From Shewanella litoralis (GTDB lineage: Bacteria; Pseudomonadota; Gammaproteobacteria; Enterobacterales; Shewanellaceae): a stretch of 64,000 bases of DNA. The position numbers and the translations under genes were made by a program. The stretch covers positions 1 to 64,000 of the forward strand of contig NZ_WSRZ01000004.1 of assembly GCF_009828585.1 (NCBI RefSeq). Direction: 5' to 3'. The number at the start of each line of letters is the position of its first letter. The stretch's first letter is position 1. The notes beneath the pieces are model-generated. The model ran no database searches. It was not told the DNA's origin and worked only from the letters and a program-made list of their open reading frames with translations. Below, one piece after another: positions 1 to 8,647 of the stretch.

Positions 1-96
1 CTTTTAGAGCAGCATCCGCTAAAAGCCAGTAAACCAACCAAAATAAGAAAGGCAGCATGGAATGGTGATTTTAGGAGCGAGATTTTCTTTGGTTAA
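1..96 (+). other. Open-frame tail running in from the left edge
   Basis: Frame 1 is open from base 1 to a TAA at 94-96, giving 31 codons that end in RSEIFFG. It may be the C-terminus of a gene lying mostly outside the window, or chance. I do not recognise it. It matters because the next bases hold a catalase gene cut off at its N-terminal side, so this stretch could belong to whatever replaced the missing catalase sequence. Confidence 0.2.
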
Positions 97-127
97 AAGA
101 TTTAACAAAGCTTAATCCCGCCCTGCA

Positions 128-655
128 ATGGCACCAGCCAATATCATCCCGGGTATTGAACCTTCTGAAGATAAATTACTTCAAGGTCGAATATTTTCGT
201 ATTCTGATACACAAATGTACCGTTTAGGGGCTAACCATCAACAGCTGCCAATTAACCGCACAAAAGTTGACGTGGTTAATTACAATCAAGATGGCGCAAT
301 GAATTATGGCAGTACGACAAGCAACGTGAATTATCAACCTAGTCATGAAAATGTGGTTGAAGACCCAATTGCACGCAGAAGCCAAACTGAACTTAAAGGC
401 TACGTACAGCAAGCAGCAATTAAGAAACAGCAAAACTTTGAGCAAGCCGGAGTGTTATATCGCGGTTTCACTAAGCAAGAGCAGACAAACTTAATCAGTA
501 ATTTAGCGGGCGATTTGTCAAAGGTGCAAAACAAGGATGTGAAACACAAAATGCTAAGCCACTTCTATAAGGCAGATGTTGATTACGGTACTCGTTTAAC
601 AAAATCAGTTGGTGGTGATATCGATTTAGTCAAACAAATTGCCAGCAAGCTGTAA
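128..655 (+). pseudogene. Catalase C-terminal remnant (5'-truncated katB-like gene)
   Basis: The 175 encoded residues match the C-terminal third of a small-subunit haem catalase: PANIIPGIEPS, then RIFSYSDTQMYRLG with the proximal haem-ligand Tyr, then PINR and a typical C-terminal helical region. Catalases are about 480 residues. The distal His and Asn and the whole N-terminal barrel are absent, and an in-frame TAA lies at 113-115, three codons before homology begins, so homology stops abruptly near base 120. The ATG at 128 is an internal Met. The gene should not give an active catalase. An ankyrin-repeat gene follows, as in katB-ankB pairs, so the original identity was probably katB. It could in principle be joined to an N-terminal part outside the window by an insertion. 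Confidence 0.85.
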
Positions 656-850
656 TACAGTAAATAGCGGTATGTAACATTCGATAAGTTGTGAGATGAG
701 TTGTTTTTAATAGAGCACCAAATGTTGATTACGCGGCATTGGTACCTGCAAAAGATGACTATCTCACAACATTTATCAAACCATATTGCCTAGACACTAT
801 CGCCTAAGTGTTAAATAACCTGAGCTCGAGTTAAATAACGTTATCAAACG

Positions 851-1357
851 ATGAATGGACAGATTATGAGAATACTTTTATTTATATTGCTGGTCAGCAT
901 TAGCTTAACTGGCCAAGCTAACGAAATTGATACCAGCGCATCAAACACTGAGCAGTCAACAGCACAACAATATCAGAGCTTACTGAATTATTATTTTGCT
1001 GCAGCACGAACCAATGACACTGAAATTATTGAACAATTTGTGAATGCTGGTATTCCTATCGATAGCTACAATGAAAAAGGTTATACCGCGCTGATGATTG
1101 CCACTTATCACGGCAATACAAGCACGGTTACAGCCTTATTATCATTGGGAGCTAATGCATGTTTAGAAGATAACCGCGGTAACACGGCATTAATGGCCGC
1201 AATCTTTAGAGGCGAGTTCAACATTGCGAAAACCTTAGTGTCACTTGATTGCGACAATAACCATCAAAATAAAGCGGGACAAACCGCTGAACAATTTGCA
1301 CAAACTTTTGGCCAGCAAAAGGTGCTTGATTTGTTATCTCAAGTTAACAAGCAATAA
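851..1357 (+). CDS. Ankyrin-repeat periplasmic protein (AnkB-like, catalase-associated)
   Basis: This 168-residue protein starts with a hydrophobic signal peptide (ILLFILLVSISLTGQA) and then carries about four ankyrin repeats, seen as GYTALMIATYHGN and GNTALMAAIFRGE with the usual 33-residue spacing. In Pseudomonas and Shewanella a protein of this type is encoded just downstream of katB and supports catalase activity or haem delivery in the periplasm. Here it follows a truncated catalase gene, so its partner is lost at this locus. The first ATG at 851 lacks a clear ribosome site; the ATG at 866, with GGA upstream, is an equally good start and gives a more standard signal peptide. Confidence 0.8.
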   Translation: MNGQIMRILLFILLVSISLTGQANEIDTSASNTEQSTAQQYQSLLNYYFAAARTNDTEIIEQFVNAGIPIDSYNEKGYTALMIATYHGNTSTVTALLSLGANACLEDNRGNTALMAAIFRGEFNIAKTLVSLDCDNNHQNKAGQTAEQFAQTFGQQKVLDLLSQVNKQ

Positions 1358-1363
1358 CATCAC

Positions 1364-1398
1364 AAATAGCCTTGGGCACGTATCATTCAAGGCTATTT
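1364..1398 (+). terminator. Inverted repeat after the ankyrin gene, possible terminator
   Basis: AAATAGCCTTG at 1364-1374 pairs perfectly with CAAGGCTATTT at 1388-1398 around a 13-base loop. It sits just after the stop codon of the ankyrin gene. There is no T-run after it, so termination would be weak or it may serve as an mRNA-stabilising hairpin. Confidence 0.4.
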
Positions 1399-1550
1399 GG
1401 GATACATTGAGAATCTACCCTCTCCAACAAAAATAGATGACCGAGCATCGATAACTCCTTAATGCAATAATTGACCATTCGCTCAAATACAACTTGAGCA
1501 TTCACTCAAAATCTGTTTCAATATCATTCTTAACAGAAAAGGAGTGACCC

Positions 1551-2228
1551 ATGCTTAAGTTTTATTTCCACCCAGGCCCAAACCCAATGAAAGTTGCATT
1601 GTTCCTTGCTGAGACCGGTTTACCGTTCGAGCTTGTGCCTGTAGATACTCTTAAAGGAGAGCAACATACTGCTGAATTTAAAGCGATTAACCCGAATGCA
1701 AAAACCCCTGCTATTGATGACAATGGCGTAAGAGTATTCGATTCAAACGCAATATTATTATACCTTGCAGAAAAAACGGGTCAGCTTTTGGGTAAAGCAG
1801 AAGATCGCGGTGAGTTGTTGTCGTGGTTAATGTTTATTGCCACTGGCCTGGGTCCTTTTTCTGGTCAATCCGTTCATTTTAGACACCATGCTCCTGAAAA
1901 AATCGCCTATGCCACTAACCGTTATTTACGTGAAGCACAGCGCCATTACGAAGTATTAAACGATCATTTAGCAAGTCGTGAATACCTAGTCGGTGATGAA
2001 TACACCATTGCAGATGTATCAGCCTGGGGCTGGATTGATAAAGCAACGGTTGTGCTTGGTGAGGAAGGTTTAGCACCATACCCTAATTTACAACGTTGGT
2101 TTGACAGCGTAAGTGCACGCCCTGCAATTGAAACGGCTCGTAACTTTGGAAAAGATGTTGCCTTTAAAGGCGAATTTGATGATGAGGCAAAACGGGCTTT
2201 TTTCCCACAGAACTTTCCAAAAGCTTAA
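1551..2228 (+). CDS. Glutathione S-transferase family protein
   Basis: The 225-residue product has an N-terminal thioredoxin-like domain (MLKFYFHPGPNPMKVALFLAE, roughly residues 1-80) with the cis-Pro and glutathione-contacting segment NAKTPAI and DSNAILLYLAEK, followed by an all-helical C-terminal domain with the GST motif YTIADVSAWGW. The short first strand and the N-P pair near residue 11 point to the bacterial Nu-class (YghU/YfcG-like) enzymes, which act on disulfides or peroxides. A strong AAAGGAG ribosome site lies at 1539-1545. It is a single-gene unit ended by the terminator at 2286-2318. Its placement next to a catalase locus fits an oxidative-stress role, but that is inference. Confidence 0.88.
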   Translation: MLKFYFHPGPNPMKVALFLAETGLPFELVPVDTLKGEQHTAEFKAINPNAKTPAIDDNGVRVFDSNAILLYLAEKTGQLLGKAEDRGELLSWLMFIATGLGPFSGQSVHFRHHAPEKIAYATNRYLREAQRHYEVLNDHLASREYLVGDEYTIADVSAWGWIDKATVVLGEEGLAPYPNLQRWFDSVSARPAIETARNFGKDVAFKGEFDDEAKRAFFPQNFPKA

Positions 2229-2285
2229 ACAATAAAAGCCATAACATACTATTAGTTAAGTGCTTTAAGACAGCTTTAGGGCAAC

Positions 2286-2318
2286 AAACGCGTATTACTC
2301 AGTAGTGCGCGTTTTTTT
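2286..2318 (+). terminator. Rho-independent terminator after the GST gene
   Basis: AAACGCG at 2286-2292 pairs with CGCGTTT at 2308-2314 and runs into seven T residues. Confidence 0.8.
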
Positions 2319-2486
2319 ATATGACTGATCCCCTCTTCACGGTCGTATATTAATGGCATTAATAGGTTATTAATATGTATTGATTTGGTTATTTACCCAG
2401 TAAATATCGTAATTTTACTTGTTCTTATGCCGTTATTTTTCTACTGTTAATGCAGCAATTGAAAATGATTATCAATGAGGTTGATC

Positions 2487-4208
2487 ATGAATACCCACTT
2501 ACAGCATCAAATTCATCAATGGTTACAACAAGACCCCGATCCTAGCACTCAAGCTCAATTACAAACATTACTCGACAATCAAGACGAAACAGCTTTAACC
2601 GCCATGTTTTCAGGTCGTTTAGCCTTTGGCACCGCAGGACTTCGTGGTGAAGTGGGCCCAGGCCCAATGGGAATGAATCGCCTCGTTGTTAGACAAACAA
2701 CGGCAGGTCTAGGTGCCTATTTACTAGCACAAATTAATGATGCGGCCAGTCGAGGCGTGATTATTGGCTATGACGGTCGTCATGATTCGTACGCATTTGC
2801 TCACGATGCTGCCAGCGTGCTGACTGCAATGGGCATAACCGTTCGGTTAACCACTCGGGTTGCCGCCACTCCATTGGTGGCCTTTGGAGTAAAACACTTT
2901 AACGCCGCCGCTGGCATTGTGGTGACAGCAAGCCACAACCCACCACAATACAATGGTTATAAAGTGTATTGGGAAAATGGTGCGCAAATTATTCCACCAC
3001 ATGACTCAGGTATTGCCGCGCAAATTCAACATGCCGCCAGCCAAAGTATCCCGTTTATCTCGCTCGATGATGCCCAGAAACAAGCTAAGTTGATTTGGCT
3101 TGAAGATGATTTTTACCACACCTACCGCGAAGGCATTCATACATCGAGTGTATTGCAACAACATGCTAATACCCAACCGGTAAGCTTAGCGTATACCGCC
3201 ATGCATGGTGTGGGCGCCGACATGGCTGAAGCCGTATTAAAAGATGCAGGGTTTACCCAAGTTTATTCTGTCGCGGCACAACGTGAACCGGACGGCGATT
3301 TCCCTACGGTAAATTTCCCTAATCCTGAAGAGAAAGGCGCAATGGATTTAGTCATTGCTGAAGCAAAAAAGCATCAAGCCATGCTTGCATGTGCCAACGA
3401 TCCTGATGCCGACCGTTTTGCTGTGGCAGTGCGTACCGCTGAAAACGACTATAAAATGCTGACAGGCGATCAAGTCGGCGTATTGTTTGGCGAGTATTTA
3501 TTATCACACGCCCCAGCTCACCAACGCCTGGTGGGCACCACCATCGTGTCATCAAGTTTGTTGTCTAAAGTTGCACAATCGATGCAAGCAACATGTTATA
3601 CCACTCTCACCGGCTTTAAATGGTTGATGAATGTAGGAATAAACAAATGCGAGGCTGATAACCAATTCTTGTTCGCTTATGAAGAAGCGCTGGGTTATAC
3701 CGTGGGCAGCATGGTGTGGGATAAAGATGGCTTATCTGCATTAGTCGCGTTTGCACAGTTGTGCGCTGAATTAGCCACTAAAAATCAAACTGTGTGGGAC
3801 AAGCTAGAACAAATTTACCGTCAACATGGCTTTCACCTTAATGCGCAAGTCAGTATTGCCCTAAAACCTGATACGCCAAACATTGGTGAGCATTTACGCC
3901 AACAACCACCAGTCAGTATTGCCGGTTTGGCGGTAACGTCAAGCGATGATCTAAGACAGTCTTTACGGACATTTTCCGATGGTTCTACTGCGGTCATTGA
4001 CTTACCTAAAAGTGATGTATTGATTTACTGCTTAGAAAATGGTGCCAGAGTCATCGTAAGACCCTCAGGCACTGAACCTAAAATTAAGTGTTATTACGAA
4101 GTCGTTGAAACCATGACAACAACTGACACTTGGGCCGCTGCGCAACAACGAGCCGAACAGACGATGGATAAATTTATTAAAGCTCACCAGGCAAGTTTGC
4201 CTAGCTAA
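2487..4208 (+). CDS. Phosphoglucomutase/phosphomannomutase (alpha-D-phosphohexomutase)
   Basis: This 573-residue cytoplasmic enzyme interconverts hexose 1- and 6-phosphates. All four superfamily signatures are present: the phosphoserine loop TASHNPPQYNGYK, the Mg-binding loop DPDADR, the sugar-binding segment EEALGYTVG, and the phosphate-binding loop RPSGTEPKIK near the C-terminus. Its length and the early GTAGLRGE motif resemble the Pgm2/PgcA branch. I place the start at the ATG at 2487 because TGAGG lies six bases upstream; an in-frame ATG at 2475 would begin inside that ribosome site. It has its own terminator at 4242-4271. Supplying glucose 1-phosphate to GlgC, encoded across the convergent junction, is a sensible inferred role. 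Confidence 0.92.
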   Translation: MNTHLQHQIHQWLQQDPDPSTQAQLQTLLDNQDETALTAMFSGRLAFGTAGLRGEVGPGPMGMNRLVVRQTTAGLGAYLLAQINDAASRGVIIGYDGRHDSYAFAHDAASVLTAMGITVRLTTRVAATPLVAFGVKHFNAAAGIVVTASHNPPQYNGYKVYWENGAQIIPPHDSGIAAQIQHAASQSIPFISLDDAQKQAKLIWLEDDFYHTYREGIHTSSVLQQHANTQPVSLAYTAMHGVGADMAEAVLKDAGFTQVYSVAAQREPDGDFPTVNFPNPEEKGAMDLVIAEAKKHQAMLACANDPDADRFAVAVRTAENDYKMLTGDQVGVLFGEYLLSHAPAHQRLVGTTIVSSSLLSKVAQSMQATCYTTLTGFKWLMNVGINKCEADNQFLFAYEEALGYTVGSMVWDKDGLSALVAFAQLCAELATKNQTVWDKLEQIYRQHGFHLNAQVSIALKPDTPNIGEHLRQQPPVSIAGLAVTSSDDLRQSLRTFSDGSTAVIDLPKSDVLIYCLENGARVIVRPSGTEPKIKCYYEVVETMTTTDTWAAAQQRAEQTMDKFIKAHQASLPS

Positions 4209-4241
4209 TCTATTAGCGTGAGCGACACCGGCCACATTGTT

Positions 4242-4271
4242 AAACACCTGTTAAATTTAACAGGTGTTTTT
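4242..4271 (+). terminator. Rho-independent terminator after the phosphohexomutase gene
   Basis: A near-perfect palindrome, AAACACCTGTTAA with TTAACAGGTGTTT, runs into T residues at 4267-4271. The flanking A and T runs make it potentially active on both strands. Confidence 0.85.
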
Positions 4272-4446
4272 ATTTGTTTTAAAAAATAAATTAACAAACT
4301 GTTTGCATTAGTAAATTTCACTATACCTGTGTGTCATTACATATGCCGTATTAAACTAACTCACCATATATTAAACAGATCTAAACTCCAGCAAAACTGA
4401 TCTATAATGTTACATAATTTCTATTAACGTTATCGCAGGATTGCTA

Positions 4447-6840
4447 ATGTATAAAAGTCTCGTATCTTTGGCGGTCATCGCCAGTATTTCCGCCCCAGCC
4501 GCTATGGCTGAAGAGGAAGGTCTCAATCTTGAGCGTATTCAGGTCATTGGTTCACGTATTGCCCTGCGCACAGCAACTGACAGCCCAACACCTGTTGATA
4601 TTATTACCTCTGAGCAACTTGAAGCGACCGGGATTACCGAAACCGCAAAAGCGCTGCAGTTTGCTGCACCTAGCTACAGTTTTCCGTTTTCATCCATTAC
4701 TGATGGCAGTGATGCGGTTCGCCCGGCTAGTCTTCGTGGCATGTCACCGGACCATACTTTAGTGTTAGTTAACGGTAAACGTCGCCATGGTTCTGCGTTA
4801 GTTCATTTGTCGGGCACTGTCGGTAAAGGCTCTTCTAACGTTGATTTAAATGCCATCCCAATGACTGCGATTAAGCGCATCGAAATTTTGCGTGATGGCG
4901 CATCAGCACTTTATGGCTCAGATGCCATTGCCGGTGTGATTAACGTTGTACTCAAAGACAGCGACGAAGGCGGCAGCATTTCAACTCAAGTTGGCCAAAC
5001 CTATGAAGGTGATGGCGAGCAAGTACGTGTGGGTGTTAACCAGGGCTTTAGTATCAGTGACGACGGCTTTGTTAATGTATCATTAGAAGCACATCAAAAG
5101 AATTCAACCAACCGCGCCGGTTTAGATTCTCGTCAACAGTACCCAACGCTAGCTGATGGCAGTTTAGACCCTCGTGAAGAAACCTTTGACCGTCAAAACC
5201 ACCATGTAGGCGACAGCGATTACGATAACTATGGTTTATTTGTTAATGCTGAACAAGCCATTAATGACACCAGTAAAGTTTATGCTTTTGGTGGCGTAAG
5301 CCAACGCGAATCAACCTCAGGTGCTTTTTACCGTCGCGCGTTAGATTCGCGTAACATCATTGAAGTGTACCCTGATGGTTATTTACCACAAATTAGCCCA
5401 GAAATTATCGATTTTTCTTTCTTAGTCGGTTACGACTTTGAAATCGGAAAATGGACCATTGATGCATCTGCTGGCTATGGTAGCAATAGCTTTGAATATA
5501 ACGTTGAAAACACCATAAATGCTTCTTTAGGCCCAACAAGTCCAACTGATTTTTATGCAGGTACGCTGTCTAACAGTGAGTTAAATCTCACCTTAGATGC
5601 ATCAAGCTATTATGATTTTTATAATGATTCAGAAATCATGGTCGCTACCGGTGTGACCTTCCGTGAAAGCGGATATGAAATTGAAGCGGGTCAAGAAGAG
5701 TCCTATATTTTAGGTGACTACGAAAATAAAGCCGGTGGTAGCCAGGGCTTTGGTGGTTTTACCAAAGAGTCTGAAGTCGATGAAGACCGCACAAACATGG
5801 GGTTATACATCGAACTAGAGAACCAATTAACCAGCGACTTTTATTGGGCGGCGGCGATACGTTACGAAGACTATTCAGACTTTGGCAGTAACACCAGCTG
5901 GAAATTGTCGGGTCGTTATGATTTGACCGATAAGTTAGCGTTTCGTTTAACCACTGACACAGGTTTCCGTGCACCAAGCGTGCAACAGTTATACTTTACC
6001 AACGTCTCGACCTTTTTTGACCCAGATCCAGTCACTGGCGAATTTGTACCGCGTGAATCAGGTACCTTTAACCAGTTATCGCCAATTAAAGAAGCGTTAG
6101 AGATCCCTGATCTTAAAGCTGAAATCTCACACTCTTACAGTGCAGGTTTAGTGTACAACGGCGACAATGGTTTTACGGCGACATTAGATGCTTATCAAAT
6201 TAATGTTGATGATCGGATTATTTTGTCTGGCTCTGTTGATCAAGAAAGCTCACCTGTTATTGCTGCAGCACTTGCTGGCACCAATGCAGAATCTGCGCGT
6301 TTCTTTATGAACGCAGTAGACACTGAAACCCAGGGTGTTGATTTGGTTATGACGCAACAATTTGACCTCGGTCAGTTTGGTGATGTGTCAGCTAACCTTG
6401 CTTATTCATACAAAGAAACCGAAATTAAGTCAGTTAATTTACCGACTATTCTGGATAGTTTAGAAAGTGAATTATTTGATCGCATCGAAGAAATTCGTAT
6501 GACAGAAGCGACCTCTAAGCATTCTGGTAACATTGGTTTTACCCATCATTATGATGACTTTACCACTAACTTACGTTTCAGCTATTTTGGTGATTACACG
6601 GTAGGTTATTCGTCAAGTGAAGTGGAATACGATGCCAAATGGACCACAGACTTAAGTACCCGTTATCAAGCCACTGATTCACTTGCGGTAACACTTGGTG
6701 TGCAAAATCTGTTTGATACCTACCCAGAGAAACGTCCTGAAGACAATAACTTCAATGGTATTTTTGTTTACCCATTAACCAATACACCATTTGGATTTAA
6801 CGGCGGTTATTACTACTTAGATCTACGTTACACTTACTAA
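4447..6840 (+). CDS. TonB-dependent outer-membrane receptor
   Basis: The 797-residue protein has a signal peptide ending in PAAMA, a TonB-box-like segment (ERIQVIGSR), a plug domain (roughly residues 45-165, with RDGASALYGSDAIAGVINVV) and a C-terminal beta barrel that ends in the aromatic strand LRYTY. Such receptors import large substrates across the outer membrane using TonB energy. The substrate cannot be read from the sequence. Standing between a sugar mutase and the glycogen/maltodextrin operon, a glucan oligosaccharide is a reasonable guess, but the siderophore or vitamin classes are not excluded. The ATG at 4447 with AGGA at 4437-4440 is preferred over a TTG six bases upstream. Confidence 0.9.
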   Translation: MYKSLVSLAVIASISAPAAMAEEEGLNLERIQVIGSRIALRTATDSPTPVDIITSEQLEATGITETAKALQFAAPSYSFPFSSITDGSDAVRPASLRGMSPDHTLVLVNGKRRHGSALVHLSGTVGKGSSNVDLNAIPMTAIKRIEILRDGASALYGSDAIAGVINVVLKDSDEGGSISTQVGQTYEGDGEQVRVGVNQGFSISDDGFVNVSLEAHQKNSTNRAGLDSRQQYPTLADGSLDPREETFDRQNHHVGDSDYDNYGLFVNAEQAINDTSKVYAFGGVSQRESTSGAFYRRALDSRNIIEVYPDGYLPQISPEIIDFSFLVGYDFEIGKWTIDASAGYGSNSFEYNVENTINASLGPTSPTDFYAGTLSNSELNLTLDASSYYDFYNDSEIMVATGVTFRESGYEIEAGQEESYILGDYENKAGGSQGFGGFTKESEVDEDRTNMGLYIELENQLTSDFYWAAAIRYEDYSDFGSNTSWKLSGRYDLTDKLAFRLTTDTGFRAPSVQQLYFTNVSTFFDPDPVTGEFVPRESGTFNQLSPIKEALEIPDLKAEISHSYSAGLVYNGDNGFTATLDAYQINVDDRIILSGSVDQESSPVIAAALAGTNAESARFFMNAVDTETQGVDLVMTQQFDLGQFGDVSANLAYSYKETEIKSVNLPTILDSLESELFDRIEEIRMTEATSKHSGNIGFTHHYDDFTTNLRFSYFGDYTVGYSSSEVEYDAKWTTDLSTRYQATDSLAVTLGVQNLFDTYPEKRPEDNNFNGIFVYPLTNTPFGFNGGYYYLDLRYTY

Positions 6841-6866
6841 ACTCACTTTGAGATTAGGTTAAAACG

Positions 6867-6894
6867 AAAAAGCACCGATGCGTCGGTGCTTTTT
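6867..6894. terminator. Bidirectional terminator between the TonB receptor gene and glgA
   Basis: AAAAAGCACCGA and TCGGTGCTTTTT form a perfect stem around a four-base TGCG loop. A and T runs on both sides let it end both the plus-strand receptor transcript and the minus-strand glycogen operon. Confidence 0.93.
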
Positions 6895-6936
6895 ATTTAG
6901 CTGTTTTTAAGGTTATGTTTCAGTAATGTTTATAAC

Positions 6937-8634
6937 CTAGAGCCGATAGAGTTTCTCAATATAGTCTTTCGCAACACTGTCCCAAGTGAATCGTTGTTTA
7001 GCCGCATTTTTCGCCACCTTTCGCCATGTCGGTGTACCGTACAAAGCCAGCACTTGTCTAAAGCGCTCAACCAATGCTTCACTTTGCTCTGGTAAAGATG
7101 CACCCGTAAATGCCCAACCACTGACATTGTCTTCAATGGTATCTTTGAGCCCACCCACAGCATGCACTAAACATGGCTGCCCTGCGCGCATCGCCAGCAT
7201 TTGGCTAATTCCACAAGGCTCAAATGAGCTTGGCATTAAAAACAAATCACCTTGTTGATATAAACGCTCAGACAATAATTCATCATAACCGTGCATAAAT
7301 ACCAGATTATCAAATCGCGCCGCGACCGTTTGCAAATCCTTGGCAATTTGATCGTCACCACTGCCTAACAACAATAATACCCCATTAGGTTGCAGTTGCT
7401 TAAATGCTTGCAGCAATGCTTCAAGTACGGTGATATCAGATTGGCCATTAGGGCTGTCATAGGGTTGTAGCAATAGCAGCACTTTTTGCTCTGTTAAGCG
7501 GCCGACAGAGGTCAATAAAAATGGTGTTTGAGCAGCTTTTTCAGCCAAACTATTTGCCAGTTTTAATTGTGAAATGCGTGATAATGCAATGCTGTCTAAC
7601 ACCGACACATGCTCTACTTTTGCTTGCCATGATAAAACGGCATTTTCAGCTAACGTGAGTAAATCCAATACTGTGTTTTCTGCCGCGGTTACCGCGTGCG
7701 GACTGTCGTCATACATACAGCCATTAATAATGCCGATTAATTGTTGATGCTCAGCTTTAAGCGCTAAATCGGCTTCTAATCCTTCACCGCCAAAAAAGCC
7801 CTTTTGATGATCGGACGGCAATAATACCTCTTGGGCATAAGTCGGTGACACTAAATGCACTTTATCACTCAATACAATCCCCATACGCATTGGGTTAATG
7901 CAATTGGAATAACGCGGGTCGTAAATACTTTGGTTAGCGACAGGTTTAAGCTGACTCGCATATTGCGGAAACCAAGCTTGAAACGATGAATAATCACCAC
8001 TAAAAGGCCGAACGCCTTGCAAGGCCAAATTGTGAATAGTGTAAATACACACCATTGAATTGAGGCTATCAAAGTAATCGACACATTTTCTGAGCATTGC
8101 CACCATGGCAGCATGCCAATCATGTAAATGAAGCACATCATAACGCGGTAAAATATTGTCGACTAAACACGTAGCAACGCTGAGCGAAAACAAGGCAAAT
8201 TTGGTTGCATCTTCTGCAAATGGACGATCATGAGCACCATTACAATACACTTGGCCATTATGATTAAATAATGGATGGTCAAATAGATACACCATAGGCG
8301 GATTAGTTTGCAGCTGCTGAGGCTGTAAATCTGCATCTGACATACTACTCATGGCAGAGATATTCGATTTATGTGAGGGTCTTGGCATGCAAAACACTTT
8401 AACAGTGTGTTTTGATCCAGCAAAATCTAACGAAATATTAGCAAAATGCTTCGCATGGTAGTAAGCAGCCAAAAAACCATAATTTGGCATTGCAACATCA
8501 GCAGTGACTCCGCATTGTGCTAATGCTGGCGGTAGATCACGGATTACATCCGCCATCCCGCCAACTTTCGCCCCATACAATGCATCGTTTTCTGCTGCCA
8601 CCAGCAAAACGCGGTTGACATTTTTTTGGGTCAT
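6937..8634 (-). CDS. glgA: Glycogen synthase (ADP-glucose), GT5 family
   Basis: GlgA extends alpha-1,4-glucan chains from ADP-glucose. The N-terminal Rossmann domain shows the KVGGMADV loop that binds the donor phosphate, and the C-terminal domain shows SVGRLTEQK and the donor-site segment SSFEPCGISQM. At 565 residues it is longer than the roughly 480-residue E. coli enzyme; extra sequence sits near residues 80-110, in the middle linker (about 310-360), and elsewhere. The usual INGVD segment after the first domain is replaced by INGCMYDD. It is the last gene of the malQ-glgBXPCA operon, 13 bases after glgC, and is followed by the shared terminator. The assignment to GlgA is secure; possible changes in primer or donor use are not. 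Confidence 0.9.
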   Translation of the reverse strand: MTQKNVNRVLLVAAENDALYGAKVGGMADVIRDLPPALAQCGVTADVAMPNYGFLAAYYHAKHFANISLDFAGSKHTVKVFCMPRPSHKSNISAMSSMSDADLQPQQLQTNPPMVYLFDHPLFNHNGQVYCNGAHDRPFAEDATKFALFSLSVATCLVDNILPRYDVLHLHDWHAAMVAMLRKCVDYFDSLNSMVCIYTIHNLALQGVRPFSGDYSSFQAWFPQYASQLKPVANQSIYDPRYSNCINPMRMGIVLSDKVHLVSPTYAQEVLLPSDHQKGFFGGEGLEADLALKAEHQQLIGIINGCMYDDSPHAVTAAENTVLDLLTLAENAVLSWQAKVEHVSVLDSIALSRISQLKLANSLAEKAAQTPFLLTSVGRLTEQKVLLLLQPYDSPNGQSDITVLEALLQAFKQLQPNGVLLLLGSGDDQIAKDLQTVAARFDNLVFMHGYDELLSERLYQQGDLFLMPSSFEPCGISQMLAMRAGQPCLVHAVGGLKDTIEDNVSGWAFTGASLPEQSEALVERFRQVLALYGTPTWRKVAKNAAKQRFTWDSVAKDYIEKLYRL

Positions 8635-8647
8635 TCAGGGTTCCTTA

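Noticed and set aside
2461-2479. Fur-box-like GAAAATGATTATCAATGAG before the phosphohexomutase
   Set aside because: About 13 of 19 bases match the consensus, but it overlaps the ribosome site and the gene has no iron link; AT-rich chance is likely.
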